Program-made: the position numbers and the translations under genes | Assembly (NCBI RefSeq): GCF_004684935.1 | Contig: NZ_SRJD01000008.1 | Location: forward strand, 62,001 to 126,000 | Reading direction: 5' to 3' | DNA from: Sporolactobacillus shoreae | GTDB taxonomy: Bacteria > Bacillota > Bacilli > Bacillales > Sporolactobacillaceae | Length of the DNA stretch: 64,000 bases | In this document: positions 64,000 to 64,000 of the stretch, in pieces | How positions within the stretch are numbered: the stretch's first letter is position 1 | Layout: every line of letters begins with the position of its first letter | Notes under the pieces: model-generated | What the model was told of the DNA's origin: nothing | Databases searched by the model: none | The model's input: only the letters and a program-made list of their open reading frames with translations

Positions 64000-64000
64000 C

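Overview
The window is a chromosomal segment of a low-to-mid-GC Gram-positive bacterium of the order Bacillales. The right-hand part (48.3-64.0 kb, minus strand) keeps the Bacillus subtilis-like order yerA-yerC-pcrA-ligA-camS(yerH)...gatC-gatA-gatB...dagK-rlmCD(yefA). GGAGG-type ribosome sites, TTG/GTG starts and rho-independent terminators are frequent throughout. pcrB is missing from its usual place between yerC and pcrA. A Sporolactobacillaceae-like relative is my guess, but the sequence alone does not settle the genus.

Left edge (1-6.7 kb, plus strand): a four-gene operon of two DUF1989 proteins, a biotin-dependent 'urea carboxylase' and allophanate hydrolase. The DUF1989 pair marks this as a probable guanidine-assimilation pathway (guanidine to carboxyguanidine to allophanate to ammonia and CO2) rather than a urea pathway. 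From 6.8 to 15.1 kb there are small single genes: DUF4064, DUF1801, YciI, CDP-alcohol phosphatidyltransferase, TfoX-N, pRiA4b ORF-3-like, a ParE/Phd toxin-antitoxin pair, a FrnE-like DsbA protein, YfkM, HxlR and a GGDEF cyclase. A decayed GGDEF fragment lies among them.

15.7-23.0 kb (minus strand, AT-rich) is a seven-gene sugar operon: PfkB kinase, binding lipoprotein, two permeases, GntR regulator, AgaS-type SIS isomerase and MsmX/UgpC-type ATPase. Two near-identical 20-bp operators flank the parts of the operon. 23.3-30.1 kb holds an esterase, an acyl-activating enzyme, a NUDIX hydrolase and a three-gene membrane-lipid cluster (CrtO-like acyltransferase, MGDG-synthase-like glycosyltransferase, UPF0104 flippase-like protein). 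30.2-32.5 kb is a compact probable organoarsenical/metalloid resistance cluster: a cysteine-bearing MarR regulator, an ArsP-type permease, a 44-aa CC-rich protein and an ArsN1/PAT-like acetyltransferase, with paired operators.

34-48 kb is accessory DNA full of debris. It contains a DnaA N-domain fragment, a phage-like nucleotide-metabolism gene, a duplicated slice of the dus gene, a slice of an RlmCD-like gene, a truncated MFS gene joined to a PfpI/WYL cassette, the tail of a serine recombinase, a truncated IS21 transposase and a zinc-ribbon DUF1801 stub. Intact genes among these include a TetR-MFS-SDR drug-response unit, dus, an epimerase and regulators of the TetR and HxlR families.

The housekeeping block contains two intergenic arrays with different repeat units but the same 21-bp period, after dagK and after gatB. 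These are the most unusual non-coding structures in the window.
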